Shown here: piece after piece, positions 46,184 through 54,852 of the stretch
Layout of the letters: each line of letters begins with the position of its first letter
Position numbering within the stretch: the stretch's first letter is position 1
From: an uncultured Paracoccaceae bacterium
Lineage (GTDB): Bacteria > Pseudomonadota > Alphaproteobacteria > Rhodobacterales > Rhodobacteraceae
DNA: 64,000 nucleotides
NCBI GenBank assembly: GCA_947499635.1
Contig: CANMPD010000001.1
Coordinates: forward strand, 372,001-436,000
Direction: 5' to 3'
Translations under genes and position numbers: made by a program
The notes under the pieces: generated by a model
Told to the model about the DNA's origin: nothing
Databases searched by the model: none
Seen by the model: the letters and a program-made list of their open reading frames with translations, nothing else

Positions 46184-46769
46184 GGTTTTCTCTTGTCGCC
46201 TCTTTGTGTTTCACAATCTGCACTGCAGCATCTTCCATCGTCATGTTCCAAGCCATCGCAAGTTGACGTAAATCATCGTATGCCGTCTCTTCTGAGCCTT
46301 TCCTTTTCGCCAGAAGTGATACGGCCTGCACGATAGTTTGGCGCGCAGACAATCGGTCCCGCAGGGCATCATTTTCTGCCAACAATGCCTTCCTACGCTC
46401 AAAAGATTGCCGCGCCATCAGAAGGGATGCAAACACGCCGCTGGCGGCCAGAGGTTTGACCAGCAGTGCGTCCGCTCCGGTTTTGGAGGCCCATTCAATT
46501 CGTCCCGGTGCTTCTGACCCGACAAGGGCAATCATCGGCATAGGCGGTTGACCGGCAGGCCACGGGAACTGTTCATCATGGCCTGCATCTGTGTCATAAA
46601 GGATAAAATCAGCAGCGATTGCAGAGGTAGGCAACTGTGGCCAAGCAACCTCAACGTCCAAACCGATCGCACGCAACTGACGCAACAGGACAGGCAAACG
46701 GTCATGCCCGGGATGCAAGACAATTGCCCGCGCGCCCTCCAATCCTGCGATGTCGATCCGCTTGTTCAT
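46170..46769 (-). CDS. AmiR-like ANTAR-domain RNA-binding antiterminator
   Basis: A 199-residue regulator. The N-terminal part (about 1-115) has a receiver-like fold without the full phosphoacceptor set, as in AmiR. A coiled coil follows (FERRKALLAENDALRDRL, about 125-142), then the C-terminal ANTAR domain (about 143-195) with RQTIVQAVSLLAKRKGSEET and AYDDLRQLAMAWNMTMEDAA. ANTAR proteins bind tandem hairpins in nascent RNA and stop termination. It overlaps the amiC-like gene by four bases. In Pseudomonas the AmiC sensor holds AmiR inactive until an amide binds. Confidence 0.9.
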   Translation of the reverse strand: MNKRIDIAGLEGARAIVLHPGHDRLPVLLRQLRAIGLDVEVAWPQLPTSAIAADFILYDTDAGHDEQFPWPAGQPPMPMIALVGSEAPGRIEWASKTGADALLVKPLAASGVFASLLMARQSFERRKALLAENDALRDRLSARQTIVQAVSLLAKRKGSEETAYDDLRQLAMAWNMTMEDAAVQIVKHKEATRENRGIR

Positions 46770-47845
46770 GCCTGCACCACAGACAACGTTGGACTATCAA
46801 ATTGCGGGTGGCGCGAAGGCCGTGTGAGATACGGATCAGGTGCGATATCTGACCAACTATGCAGAATTTCAAACACACCATTGCGGACCTGAGCAATGTG
46901 CACATCAAGCGTTTTATGTTGAGTGGCGGGATCAATACCGTAACGGTCACCATGCTCTGCCAAATAGCGATCAAAAGAGCCGCTGACTCCTTGGGCAAGC
47001 ACCGAAGCCAAGGTTAGAACTGACTGATAGGCAGTACACTCCAAGGAGGATCCCCGACCATCAGCGCTTGGCGTTTCACAAAAAGACGGGCCGACAGATA
47101 TTAGCCCTTCTGCTGCATCACCAAGAACTGGCAATTCTGCCTCGGTCAGATTGCATGATAACAATGGGCAATTTTCCGGGGCAAAATGTGGGTCGCGGCG
47201 CCCTAAATCAGCATAGGCCTTGATGAATGCATAAGAGGATGCGCCCACCAGAGAATTAAGAATGAACTTTGGTCGGCTCCGTTCAATGTCGTTGATCAAG
47301 CCGTCAACAGATGTGTCTCTCAGCGGAAGGTAGCGTTCACCCAGCACCGCACCTCCCGACGCTTCGAGGCGTGTACGCATCACCCTGCAGGTCTCCCAAC
47401 CCCAGATATAATTGGAGCCAACCAGATAGGCCTCCATACCGAAGTGGCGCATAGCCCAGCTCAAGATGGGTAAGATGTTCTGATTTGTAGCGGCGTGGGA
47501 ATAAACAACACGCGCAGATGTCTCGAACCCCTCGTACGGTACGTTGTACCACAACGTCGCTTGAGCGCGATCGAGTTCGGGAATGACTTCCTTTCTGCTT
47601 GACGACGTAACACACCCAACCACATGTCTGGCCTTTGATGAGTTCAGAATATCCGCACACATTGGGGCATAGTTTATAAGGTCACCTGCGGGATCGCGCA
47701 CAATAGGATTGAAGGAAACCGGGAGTGCACTGTCTGAATTCACAGCCTCGATTGCAGACATTGCCCCCACGAATAAAGGTTCAGACAATAGCTGATAGGT
47801 CCCCGAACGAGAGTACAAAACACCAATATCAAAGTTCTCGAACAT
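46766..47845 (-). CDS. AmiC-like cytosolic ligand-binding regulator (Peripla_BP_6 fold)
   Basis: A 359-residue protein with the type-I periplasmic-binding fold of AmiC and urea/amide sensors: start MFENFDIGVLYSRSGTYQLL, then VGCVTSSSRKEVIPELDRAQ, LWYNVPYEGFETSARVVYSH and EAYLVGSNYIWGWE. It has no signal peptide, so it acts in the cytosol as AmiC does. ATG 47845 has GGGGAATTC upstream. It is the first gene of the operon and lies directly after the leader terminator. Predicted to bind the inducing amide and release the ANTAR protein. Confidence 0.9.
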   Translation of the reverse strand: MFENFDIGVLYSRSGTYQLLSEPLFVGAMSAIEAVNSDSALPVSFNPIVRDPAGDLINYAPMCADILNSSKARHVVGCVTSSSRKEVIPELDRAQATLWYNVPYEGFETSARVVYSHAATNQNILPILSWAMRHFGMEAYLVGSNYIWGWETCRVMRTRLEASGGAVLGERYLPLRDTSVDGLINDIERSRPKFILNSLVGASSYAFIKAYADLGRRDPHFAPENCPLLSCNLTEAELPVLGDAAEGLISVGPSFCETPSADGRGSSLECTAYQSVLTLASVLAQGVSGSFDRYLAEHGDRYGIDPATQHKTLDVHIAQVRNGVFEILHSWSDIAPDPYLTRPSRHPQFDSPTLSVVQA

Positions 47846-47856
47846 GAATTCCCCAT

Positions 47857-47901
47857 AAAAAAAGCCCCGACACAGCAACTCAATGTTGCTCTTGTCGAGG
47901 C
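47857..47901 (-). terminator. Leader terminator of the amide operon
   Basis: On the minus strand, GCCTCGACA pairs with TGTCGGGGC (one G-U), with an inner AGCAAC/GTTGCT stem and ATTGA loop, followed by seven T (A 47857-47863). It ends about 12 bases before the amiC-like ATG. Since it sits between promoter and first gene, it acts as an attenuator, not as an operon end. Confidence 0.85.
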
Positions 47902-47927
47902 CCGAATGCCTGTTTGACGACTGTCAA
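47894..47927 (-). promoter_or_regulatory. Candidate antiterminator / ANTAR-binding RNA hairpins
   Basis: Two short hairpins precede the terminator on the minus strand. HP1 is TTGACAGTCGTCAA (47914-47927), drawn with a six-base or four-base loop. HP2 is AGGC-ATTCGG-GCCT (47898-47911), with a six-base loop starting with A. HP2, and an alternative helix of GTCG (47918-47921) with CGAC (47894-47897), use the GCCTCGAC segment that is the 5' arm of the terminator. Formation of either would block termination. Tandem hairpins with six-base loops are the known ANTAR target; the conserved loop G is not clearly at position 4 here. Confidence 0.55.
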
Positions 47928-48442
47928 TACGTGATCTGATTTAAGAACACTTCACAAGTCTGAGTGAAAGTGTGATCTTTCGCAATTTTTATTTTAAATT
48001 TCCCGGGAAAAGGTTAAGCGACACGTTAAAATGCCCAATACTTAGGCTAACCCCAGAGACTTTAGAAACCGTACAAATACGAACCTGATCGCCATACTGT
48101 GTTAGGATCTTACCCCACCAAAAATCAAATTCCCAAAGGTCGCGACCCAGATCCCTATCACAGACCTTAATCGCCATGCGCACGAAAATCGGCGCGTATT
48201 TGGAAACGATAGCATCGTTTTGTCTCCGCACTCGAACGTTCTAGCTATGAACTCCGTGCCTCTTCTTCATAGTATGAAATACACTACGGCCTGCCTTATG
48301 GGTCACGGCTTTCTTACATTATTTAGAAATACCGAACGGAGCCAAACAGACTGGCGTTAGATCATGCGCCTTGTCCAAACTTAATTTTGATAACACAATT
48401 TAATTTGCGCAACAGTACGGTAAAAACCATAATGCAATCTTC
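47928..48442. other. Intergenic between the amide operon and htpG
   Basis: About 515 bases, AT-rich, holding the promoter of the amide operon (minus strand, left) and the htpG 3' flank. A minus-strand ORF of 80 codons (47989-48231) lies here but shows no family likeness. No tRNA, no clear repeats. TTGACA at 47923-47928 on the minus strand overlaps HP1 and is not a convincing -35. Confidence 0.5.
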
Positions 48443-48470
48443 GAACGCGACCTCCTAAAAGGCCGCGTTC
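48443..48470 (-). terminator. Hairpin after htpG (terminator candidate)
   Basis: GAACGCG (48443-48449) pairs with CGCGTTC (48464-48470), extended by partly paired GACC/GGCC, 14 bases beyond the htpG stop. The minus-strand T-run is weak, so it is a moderate candidate. Confidence 0.6.
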
Positions 48471-48484
48471 TCAGTTTCGTTATA

Positions 48485-50350
48485 TTACATTGAAAAGGCC
48501 TGAGCCATGACTGCGCCCAAGCGTCGTGCAAAATCAGATGGGTCTGTCGGAACTTCACCTTCGGCGATACGCGCCTGCTCAAATAACAGATGCGCAGCGT
48601 CTGTTAGCAAATCATCCGTATGGGCTGCACCCGACGTGCAACGCGCCGCCAAGGTTGTGATCAATGCATGACTGGCGTTCAGCTCTAGCACCCGTGGCAT
48701 GCCGTGGTCCAATTGCCCGTGGCGTTTGAGCAAACGTTCCAGATTCACATCCATATCACCGTCGTCGGCGATCAGACAAACGGGGCTGTCGGTTAAGCGC
48801 TTTGACGGACGAACGTCTTTAACGGCCTCACCAAGCTCTGCTTTAATTGCCGCGATTAGCGATGAAAGATCAGCCTCCTCCGGCTTTTCTGGATCCTCTT
48901 CAGTTTCATCGGCTGCAACCTGATCCAGATCGGCGGCCCCGCGTGTGACGGATTTAAACGACTTACCGTCATGTTCAGTGATATGTTGCAACCAGAATTC
49001 ATCCACATGATCCGATAGGAGCAGCACCTCAACACCCTTGGCCTTAAAGCCTTCAAGATGCGGGGATTTCATCAGTTTGGCTGCGTCATCACCTGCGATG
49101 TAATAGATTGCATCCTGCCCGCTTTTCATACGTGATACATAATCGCTGAGGCTGGTTAACCCTTCCGCGCTGGTCGAATCGAAACGGCAGATTTCTAAAA
49201 TGCGGTCGCGCAACGCGACCTCCTCGACCAAACCCTCCTTGAGAACCGCACCAAAGTTCCCCCAAAACACTGTATAATCTTCTGGCGCTTTAGTGGCCTT
49301 CTTCTTCAATTCACTGAGTACTTTTTTGGAGATCGAAGTTTTTATCTTGGCCAACTGCGGGTCACTTTGCAGCATTTCTCGCGACACATTCAGTGACAAA
49401 TCTTGACTGTCCACGATCCCACGCAAGAAACGCAAATAAGCTGGGATCAGATCTTTGGTCGTCTCTGTAATATAGACGCGATTGACGTATAGTTTGACCT
49501 GACTTTTGCGATCCGGTTCAAACAGATCAAAGGGCTGAGACGAAGGCACAAACAACAAACTTGTATGGTTCAGCACACCTTCGACCTTGTTATGCATAAC
49601 GTGCCAAGGCTCATCATAAGCATGAGACGTATGGCGGTAGAACTCGGTATACTGCTCAGCAGAAATATCTTTGGCAGGGCGCATCCATAAAGCGTCGGCC
49701 GCGTTTAACGTGTCATCGCCCAGCTTAACAGGAAAACTGATATGTTCGGAATAGGTCTTGATAATGTGACGAATGCGCGCCTCTTCGGCGAATTCCTTGG
49801 CGTCTTCTTTTAGGTGTAAAGTCACCGTAGTTCCGCTGGTATCTCGTTGCGCAACTTCTATCGTAAATGCGCCTTTGCCGTCGGACTGCCAAAGCCACGC
49901 TTTTTCCTCTCCAGCTTTACGCGTCAGTACATCCACTTGTGAGGACACCATGAAGGCCGAGTAGAACCCAACACCGAATTGACCAATCAGGTTGGTTTTA
50001 TCCTTTTCTTCTGCCTTCAAGGCATCGATGAATGCGCCTGTGCCGGATTTCGCAATTGTACCCAAGGTTTCCAGCAAATCGGCGTGGTTCATGCCAATCC
50101 CATTATCGCTGATCGACAGCGTCTTAGCCTCGGTGTTATTCGCAAGGGTAATCGTGAAATCGTCTGATGGCGCTAGACTTGCATCCGTTAAGGCCGCGTA
50201 CCGCAACTTGTCACAGGCATCAGAAGCGTTTGAGACCAATTCCCGCAGGAAGACTTCGCGATTGGAATAGAGCGATCCCGCAACAATTTCCAACAACTGC
50301 CCTACTTCCGTCTGGAAGGAAAACGTTTCTTTCTCAAAGACATCAGACAT
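48485..50350 (-). CDS. htpG: Chaperone HtpG (Hsp90)
   Basis: A 621-residue ATP-dependent chaperone. The N-terminal ATPase domain has FLRELVSNASDACDKLRYAA, ISDNGIGM and GTIAKSGTGAF, GQFGVGFYSAFMV (about residues 105-117). The middle domain contains RVYITETTKDLIPAYLRFLRG and LNVSREMLQ, with the catalytic Arg. The C-terminal domain ends DFARRLGAVMAQAFSM. ATG 50350 (MSDVFEKETF) is preferred to the longer ORF start at 50371. Normal length. Confidence 0.95.
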   Translation of the reverse strand: MSDVFEKETFSFQTEVGQLLEIVAGSLYSNREVFLRELVSNASDACDKLRYAALTDASLAPSDDFTITLANNTEAKTLSISDNGIGMNHADLLETLGTIAKSGTGAFIDALKAEEKDKTNLIGQFGVGFYSAFMVSSQVDVLTRKAGEEKAWLWQSDGKGAFTIEVAQRDTSGTTVTLHLKEDAKEFAEEARIRHIIKTYSEHISFPVKLGDDTLNAADALWMRPAKDISAEQYTEFYRHTSHAYDEPWHVMHNKVEGVLNHTSLLFVPSSQPFDLFEPDRKSQVKLYVNRVYITETTKDLIPAYLRFLRGIVDSQDLSLNVSREMLQSDPQLAKIKTSISKKVLSELKKKATKAPEDYTVFWGNFGAVLKEGLVEEVALRDRILEICRFDSTSAEGLTSLSDYVSRMKSGQDAIYYIAGDDAAKLMKSPHLEGFKAKGVEVLLLSDHVDEFWLQHITEHDGKSFKSVTRGAADLDQVAADETEEDPEKPEEADLSSLIAAIKAELGEAVKDVRPSKRLTDSPVCLIADDGDMDVNLERLLKRHGQLDHGMPRVLELNASHALITTLAARCTSGAAHTDDLLTDAAHLLFEQARIAEGEVPTDPSDFARRLGAVMAQAFSM

Positions 50351-50682
50351 GAATGTAATCTCCATATTCAAACCACTGAGTTGATTTAAAGAGAAGTATT
50401 TCGAGTTTCAATCCTTGGCTGATTGTAGACAAGAATCCGCCTCTCTGCCCCAACGTTTGGTTATCTCTCACTCATGCTCTTTGACGGAATGATCTGCTAA
50501 GGTTGGGCTGTAATGGCCATGATATCATCCTTCCAAGGCGACTATAAGGCCGCTCGAGTGTTCGCGCGAATGACCCGGGACTCAGTAGATCGTCACATCA
50601 ACTTATGCCCGGAAATCAAAGAATAAGCAGCATCCGTCGCCTTCTTACAAAGCGTCAAAATCTCACACTTAACGAATACATA
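50351..50682. other. Intergenic between htpG and mltG
   Basis: About 330 bases. Holds the htpG promoter region. A 37-codon plus-strand frame (50513-50626) encodes GDYKAARVFARMTRDSVDRH, faintly like the C-terminal end of a tyrosine recombinase; it is too short to call. No strong terminator was seen after mltG. Confidence 0.4.
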
Positions 50683-51831
50683 TCAGTTACGCTGTGCTTC
50701 GATCTCACGCCATTTAGCAACGTTGCGGTTATGTTGCTCTAGTGTTTGCGCAAAAGCGTGTCCACCTGTTCCGTCAGCGACAAAGAATATAAAATCGGTC
50801 TCGTCAGGATTTACAGCCGCCACCAGGCTCTCAAGTCCTGGGTTCGCAATCGGCGTAGGCGGCAATCCCTCAATCACATAAGTATTCCAAGGGGTAGCAC
50901 CACGTAGTTCGCTGCGGCGCAAGCCACGCCCTAAAACGCCTTTACCTTCTGTGACCCCGTAAATTACGGTTGGGTCCGTTTGCAGACGCATGCCGCGCTT
51001 GAGACGATTGGTAAATACCGAAGCCACCTGCCCTCGTTCTTCAGCGAGCGCTGTTTCTTTTTCAATAATCGACGCAAGAATGAGCATTTCCGCAGGCGTT
51101 GAAACCGCAGCATCAGGGCTGCGTGTTTCCCATGCCGACATAATTCGCGCAGATTGGCGATCCTCCATCTCGGTAACGATTTCCGAACGGCTGTCCCCTG
51201 GGCGAACCTCATAACTATCAGGCGCCAGCGCGCCCTCCAACGGCAGCGTATCAACACTTCCCTCAAGGACGTCCATGGATTTAAGCGCTTCAACAACTTG
51301 CCAGCTTGTCACCCCTTCGGCGAGAGTGATGCGATAGCGGGTGTCATCTTGGGCACGGACATTATTATATGCATTGGGCGTGTCATCTTGGCCGATCACA
51401 AAATCGGCGCGCTCGACAAAATCGCCGCTGGCGGGATCCAGTTCACGTACCTGAGCACGCACACGCGTCACGCCAACACGATAAACCACTTCGGTACCAC
51501 AAGTCGACGCACCACCACGTGTGACCTGATCGACGATACCCTCCATCGACGCACCAGATTCGACCAAATAATTGCCAGCCTTTAACGCGCTGGATTTATC
51601 ATTGTATTTGACCCCGATGCGAAACAGTGCCGCATTAGAGACCGCGCCCTGCGCCTCAAGATCGCGACTGACGCGGTTAAAGTTAGAACCGCGTTCAACC
51701 TGCAGACAGATCGCCTGTTCAAGCGGACCAGCTCCACTAAACTCAGTCCTGCCCCATAACAAAACACCAGCGAAAAGGAACACCAGCACGACAAGAAACG
51801 TCATGAAGTTAGAGGCAAGACTGCGCCACAT
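50683..51831 (-). CDS. mltG: Endolytic murein transglycosylase MltG
   Basis: A 382-residue inner-membrane protein with an N-terminal helix (about residues 9-27, FMTFLVVLVFLFAGVLLWG) and the YceG/MltG domain in the periplasm. The catalytic Glu is in LILASIIEKETALAEERGQVA (about residue 260), followed by VFTNRLKRGMRLQTDPTVIYG and SPYNTY-like TPWNTYVIEGLPPTPIANPG. It cuts nascent peptidoglycan strands. It follows fabF by one base, as in many alphaproteobacteria. Confidence 0.93.
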   Translation of the reverse strand: MWRSLASNFMTFLVVLVFLFAGVLLWGRTEFSGAGPLEQAICLQVERGSNFNRVSRDLEAQGAVSNAALFRIGVKYNDKSSALKAGNYLVESGASMEGIVDQVTRGGASTCGTEVVYRVGVTRVRAQVRELDPASGDFVERADFVIGQDDTPNAYNNVRAQDDTRYRITLAEGVTSWQVVEALKSMDVLEGSVDTLPLEGALAPDSYEVRPGDSRSEIVTEMEDRQSARIMSAWETRSPDAAVSTPAEMLILASIIEKETALAEERGQVASVFTNRLKRGMRLQTDPTVIYGVTEGKGVLGRGLRRSELRGATPWNTYVIEGLPPTPIANPGLESLVAAVNPDETDFIFFVADGTGGHAFAQTLEQHNRNVAKWREIEAQRN

Positions 51832-51832
51832 A

Positions 51833-53098
51833 TCAGTCGACTTTCCCGAAAATCACAGACGCGTTGGTGCCACCAAACCCAAAAGAATTGGAAAGTGCCA
51901 AATTAATTTCGCGTGCCCGCTTCGTATTTGCCGCAAGATCAATTTCAGTATCAGTCGCGGGATTATCAAGGTTGATCGTCGGTGGTGCAACTTGATCCCG
52001 AATTGCCAGAATCGAGAAAATTGCCTCGATTGCACCTGCAGCCCCCAAAAGGTGACCTGTCGCAGATTTTGTCGATGACATCGTTACATTCGCCGCATGA
52101 TCACCAAGGAGACGTTCAACAGCGCCCAATTCGATAGTATCAGCCATAGTCGACGTGCCATGTGCATTGATATAATCAATCTTGTCAGCTGTCACACCAG
52201 CATTCGCCAGTGCCGCTTTCATAGAACGTTCACCACCATCACCATCTTCAGATGGGGCGGTGATATGGTAAGCATCCCCGGACAAACCATAGCCTAAAAC
52301 CTCGGCATAGATCTTTGCACCGCGGGCCTTGGCGTGTTCGTATTCCTCCAGAACAACGACACCTGCCCCCTCACCCATAACAAAGCCGTCACGATCGGCG
52401 TCATAAGGGCGAGAAGCCGCTTTAGGATCATCAGCACGTTTAGTAGACAAAGCCTTACAAGCGTTAAAACCTGCCATGCCAATCTTACAAATCGCGGCTT
52501 CTGCACCGCCGGCAACCATCACATCAGCATCGCCAGATTTAATAAAACGTGCTGCATCGCCAATAGCATGCGCGCCGGTAGAGCAAGCGGTTACAACCGA
52601 ATGGTTCGGGCCTTTAAACTTATACCGGATAGAAACTTGACCTGAAATCAAATTGATTAGCGCACCAGGGATAAAGAACGGCGATACACGGCGCACGCCT
52701 TTTTCCTCAATCATTACAGCCGTTTCCGCAATGCTCTGAAGCCCACCAATACCAGATCCCAGCATCACACCAGTCCGCAGGCGACTTTCTTCGTCTTCAG
52801 GCAGCCAATTCGCATCGCGAACCGCTTGCTCTGCAGCAGCAACACCGTACAGGATGAAATCGTCAACTTTACGGCGTTCTTTTTTCTCCATCCAATCATC
52901 GGGATTGAACGTGCCATCAGAACCGTCCCCTAACGGTATTTCACAGGCATAAGTGGTCGCGAGCCCTGCCTCGACCGCATCAAAGCGCTGAATCGGGCCT
53001 GCTCCGGACTGGCCGTCTAGTAGACGTGACCAGGTTTCCTCGACCCCGCAAGCCAACGGGGTAACCATTCCCAAACCAGTGACAACGACTCGACGCAT
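51833..53098 (-). CDS. fabF: 3-oxoacyl-ACP synthase II
   Basis: A 421-residue condensing enzyme. Active-site Cys in NHSVVTACSTGAHAIGDAAR (about residue 170), the His motifs YINAHGTSTMADT and SATGHLLGAAGAIEAI, and C-terminal NSFGFGGTNAS. Begins RRVVVTGLGMVTPL. It elongates acyl-ACP and, in type II fatty acid synthesis, tunes unsaturated chain length. One base separates it from mltG. There is a 356-base gap to acpP with a terminator in it, so it may have its own promoter. Confidence 0.95.
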   Translation of the reverse strand: MRRVVVTGLGMVTPLACGVEETWSRLLDGQSGAGPIQRFDAVEAGLATTYACEIPLGDGSDGTFNPDDWMEKKERRKVDDFILYGVAAAEQAVRDANWLPEDEESRLRTGVMLGSGIGGLQSIAETAVMIEEKGVRRVSPFFIPGALINLISGQVSIRYKFKGPNHSVVTACSTGAHAIGDAARFIKSGDADVMVAGGAEAAICKIGMAGFNACKALSTKRADDPKAASRPYDADRDGFVMGEGAGVVVLEEYEHAKARGAKIYAEVLGYGLSGDAYHITAPSEDGDGGERSMKAALANAGVTADKIDYINAHGTSTMADTIELGAVERLLGDHAANVTMSSTKSATGHLLGAAGAIEAIFSILAIRDQVAPPTINLDNPATDTEIDLAANTKRAREINLALSNSFGFGGTNASVIFGKVD

Positions 53099-53404
53099 GT
53101 TTTATTCTCCTGGCCTTTGACCATTATTAACAATTTAATTACTCAGATAGCTCAGTTTCACAGATCTATGCAAGAGCAGCGCAGTTTGCGTTATGGCTGC
53201 AAACGGCTCAATACTCAACCAGAGGCATTCGTCAAAACGGTCCGCAATCTGCCACATACCAGTCAGCCATTGTGCAACAGTCAGTACCGCTCGACGTAAA
53301 CACGATTACGCGTCACTTCGTTCAGTATTTCAAATCACATCTATCGCGGTCTTAATGACTTAATTAAGATTTTGCTAATAATTGTGAAATATAGATATAC
53401 AAAA
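53099..53404. other. Intergenic between acpP and fabF
   Basis: About 306 bases upstream of fabF, AT-rich near 53380. It probably holds the fabF promoter, since the acpP terminator lies just beyond it. No RNA gene or clear ORF. Confidence 0.5.
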
Positions 53405-53429
53405 CGGCGCCTCCCACTGGAAAGCGCCG
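53405..53429 (-). terminator. Intrinsic terminator of acpP
   Basis: CGGCGC (53405-53410) pairs with GCGCCG (53424-53429), with further internal pairing, and four T follow on the minus strand. It lies 25 bases from the acpP stop. Strong acpP expression with partial termination before fabF is common. Confidence 0.8.
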
Positions 53430-53454
53430 CTAGAGTTTAAGTTCACAAAAACGC

Positions 53455-53688
53455 TTAGGACGCTTCGGTGATGAACTTAACTGCGTCACCAAATGTTTGG
53501 ATCGTTTCGGCTGCATCATCAGGGATTTCAATGCCGAATTCTTCTTCGAACGCCATAACTAACTCAACAGTGTCTAGGGAGTCTGCGCCCAAGTCATCGA
53601 TAAAAGAAGCCGCTTCGGTTACTTTTGCTTCTTCAACACCTAGGTGCTCAACAACGATCTTCTTTACGCGGTCTGCGACGTCGCTCAT
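53455..53688 (-). CDS. acpP: Acyl carrier protein
   Basis: A 77-residue acidic protein. The phosphopantetheine serine is in [20 protein letters not shown] (Ser near residue 37). Fits classic ACP length and charge. It lies between fabG and fabF, carrying the growing chain. Confidence 0.97.
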   Translation of the reverse strand: MSDVADRVKKIVVEHLGVEEAKVTEAASFIDDLGADSLDTVELVMAFEEEFGIEIPDDAAETIQTFGDAVKFITEAS

Positions 53689-54038
53689 GTCTATTCCTCA
53701 TTTTTAGGGCCAGTAGCCCGTTTCTGCCCTTGCCCGCGCGGGGTAGGATGGTTTTGTTACCAAAACATATTGGTAACCATTTATCCCCACGCGATTCGGG
53801 GGAGATATAGGTGCCGTGTCTGCCTACAGTAAAAGACTAACGACACCTGCATCAATATGGGGGCCTATAGCACAGTCACAAGTCTAGGCAAATGTTTTCC
53901 AACTGGTAAATGTATCAAAGCCTGACAACAAACCAGCCGATACCTACAGGCTGTATGCCGTCTAGAAATCTGGACATCACAGCTCATTGCCCTGCAGCAC
54001 ATACACCATAAGGCTTTGATATATCTATAAATAAAAAA
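53689..54038. other. Intergenic between fabG and acpP
   Basis: About 350 bases upstream of acpP, holding its promoter. It contains an imperfect inverted repeat TATCCCC (53779-53785) with GGGGGAGATA near 53800, possibly a leader structure. No gene seen. Confidence 0.5.
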
Positions 54039-54062
54039 GACTGCACCCTGCGCAGCCTTTTT
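54039..54062 (-). terminator. Intrinsic terminator of fabG
   Basis: AAGACTGC (54039-54046) pairs with GCAGCCTT (54054-54061) with one G-U, and six T follow on the minus strand (A 54035-54040). It lies about 25 bases from the fabG stop. Confidence 0.85.
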
Positions 54063-54085
54063 AAACTCATTTGCAATCTACGCGA

Positions 54086-54823
54086 TCACAGCATTGCCAT
54101 GCCGCCATTAACATGCAGCGTTGTGCCCGTGACATAGCCGGCTTCTTCTGACGTCAAATACAAGACAGCTGCGGCGATTTCTTTCGAATCTCCCATGCGC
54201 CCTGCAGGGATCTGTGTCAAAATCCCCTCTTTCTGTTTATCATTCAGCTTTTCTGTCATTGCTGTCGCGATAAAACCAGGGGCAACTGCGTTCACCGTAA
54301 TCCCTCGGTTTGCCACTTCATACGCAAGTGACTTGGACATCCCGATCATGCCAGCTTTAGACGCTGCATAGTTCGCCTGGCCGGGGTTCCCCGTTGCCCC
54401 AACAATAGAGGAGATGTTAACAATCCGACCCCAGCGCGCTTTCATCATGCCACGCAGAACACCGCGGCACAGGCGCATAGTCGATGTAAGGTTCACATCC
54501 AGGACACTCTGCCACTCCTCGTCCTTCATACGCATAAAGAGATTGTCACGCGTAATACCCGCATTGTTAACCAACACATCAACAGATCCCATCGCCTCAG
54601 CAGCTTGTTTGGGAAGTGCCTCTACGGCCTCGGCATCCGAGAGATTACATGTCACGACATGTGTCCGATCTCCAAGTTCATCGGCCAATGCGTGCAGCGG
54701 GGCTTCGCGCGTACCAGAAAGCGCGACCGTCGCACCCGCTGCGTGTAACGCACGTGCAATATCACCACCGATACCACCAGACGCGCCAGTGATCAGAGCA
54801 TTCTTACCAGTCAAATCAAACAT
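54086..54823 (-). CDS. fabG: 3-oxoacyl-ACP reductase
   Basis: A 245-residue short-chain dehydrogenase. NADP-binding glycines in ALITGASGGIGGDIARALH, NNAGITRDNLFMRM, the catalytic SSIVGATGNPGQANYAASKAG (Ser, Tyr, Lys), and ITVNAVAPGFIATAMTEKL. The classic FabG features are complete. It reduces 3-ketoacyl-ACP. 29 bases from fabD, same strand. Confidence 0.95.
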   Translation of the reverse strand: MFDLTGKNALITGASGGIGGDIARALHAAGATVALSGTREAPLHALADELGDRTHVVTCNLSDAEAVEALPKQAAEAMGSVDVLVNNAGITRDNLFMRMKDEEWQSVLDVNLTSTMRLCRGVLRGMMKARWGRIVNISSIVGATGNPGQANYAASKAGMIGMSKSLAYEVANRGITVNAVAPGFIATAMTEKLNDKQKEGILTQIPAGRMGDSKEIAAAVLYLTSEEAGYVTGTTLHVNGGMAML

Positions 54824-54852
54824 AATTATTCCTACTTTGTACCTAATCGGCT

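Noticed and set aside
47914-47928. TTGACA as a -35 element of the amide operon
   Set aside because: No acceptable -10 follows at the right distance, and the sequence is part of hairpin HP1.
47989-48231. 80-codon minus-strand ORF upstream of the amide operon
   Set aside because: No family likeness, no ribosome-binding site seen, and it lies in a promoter-like AT-rich gap.
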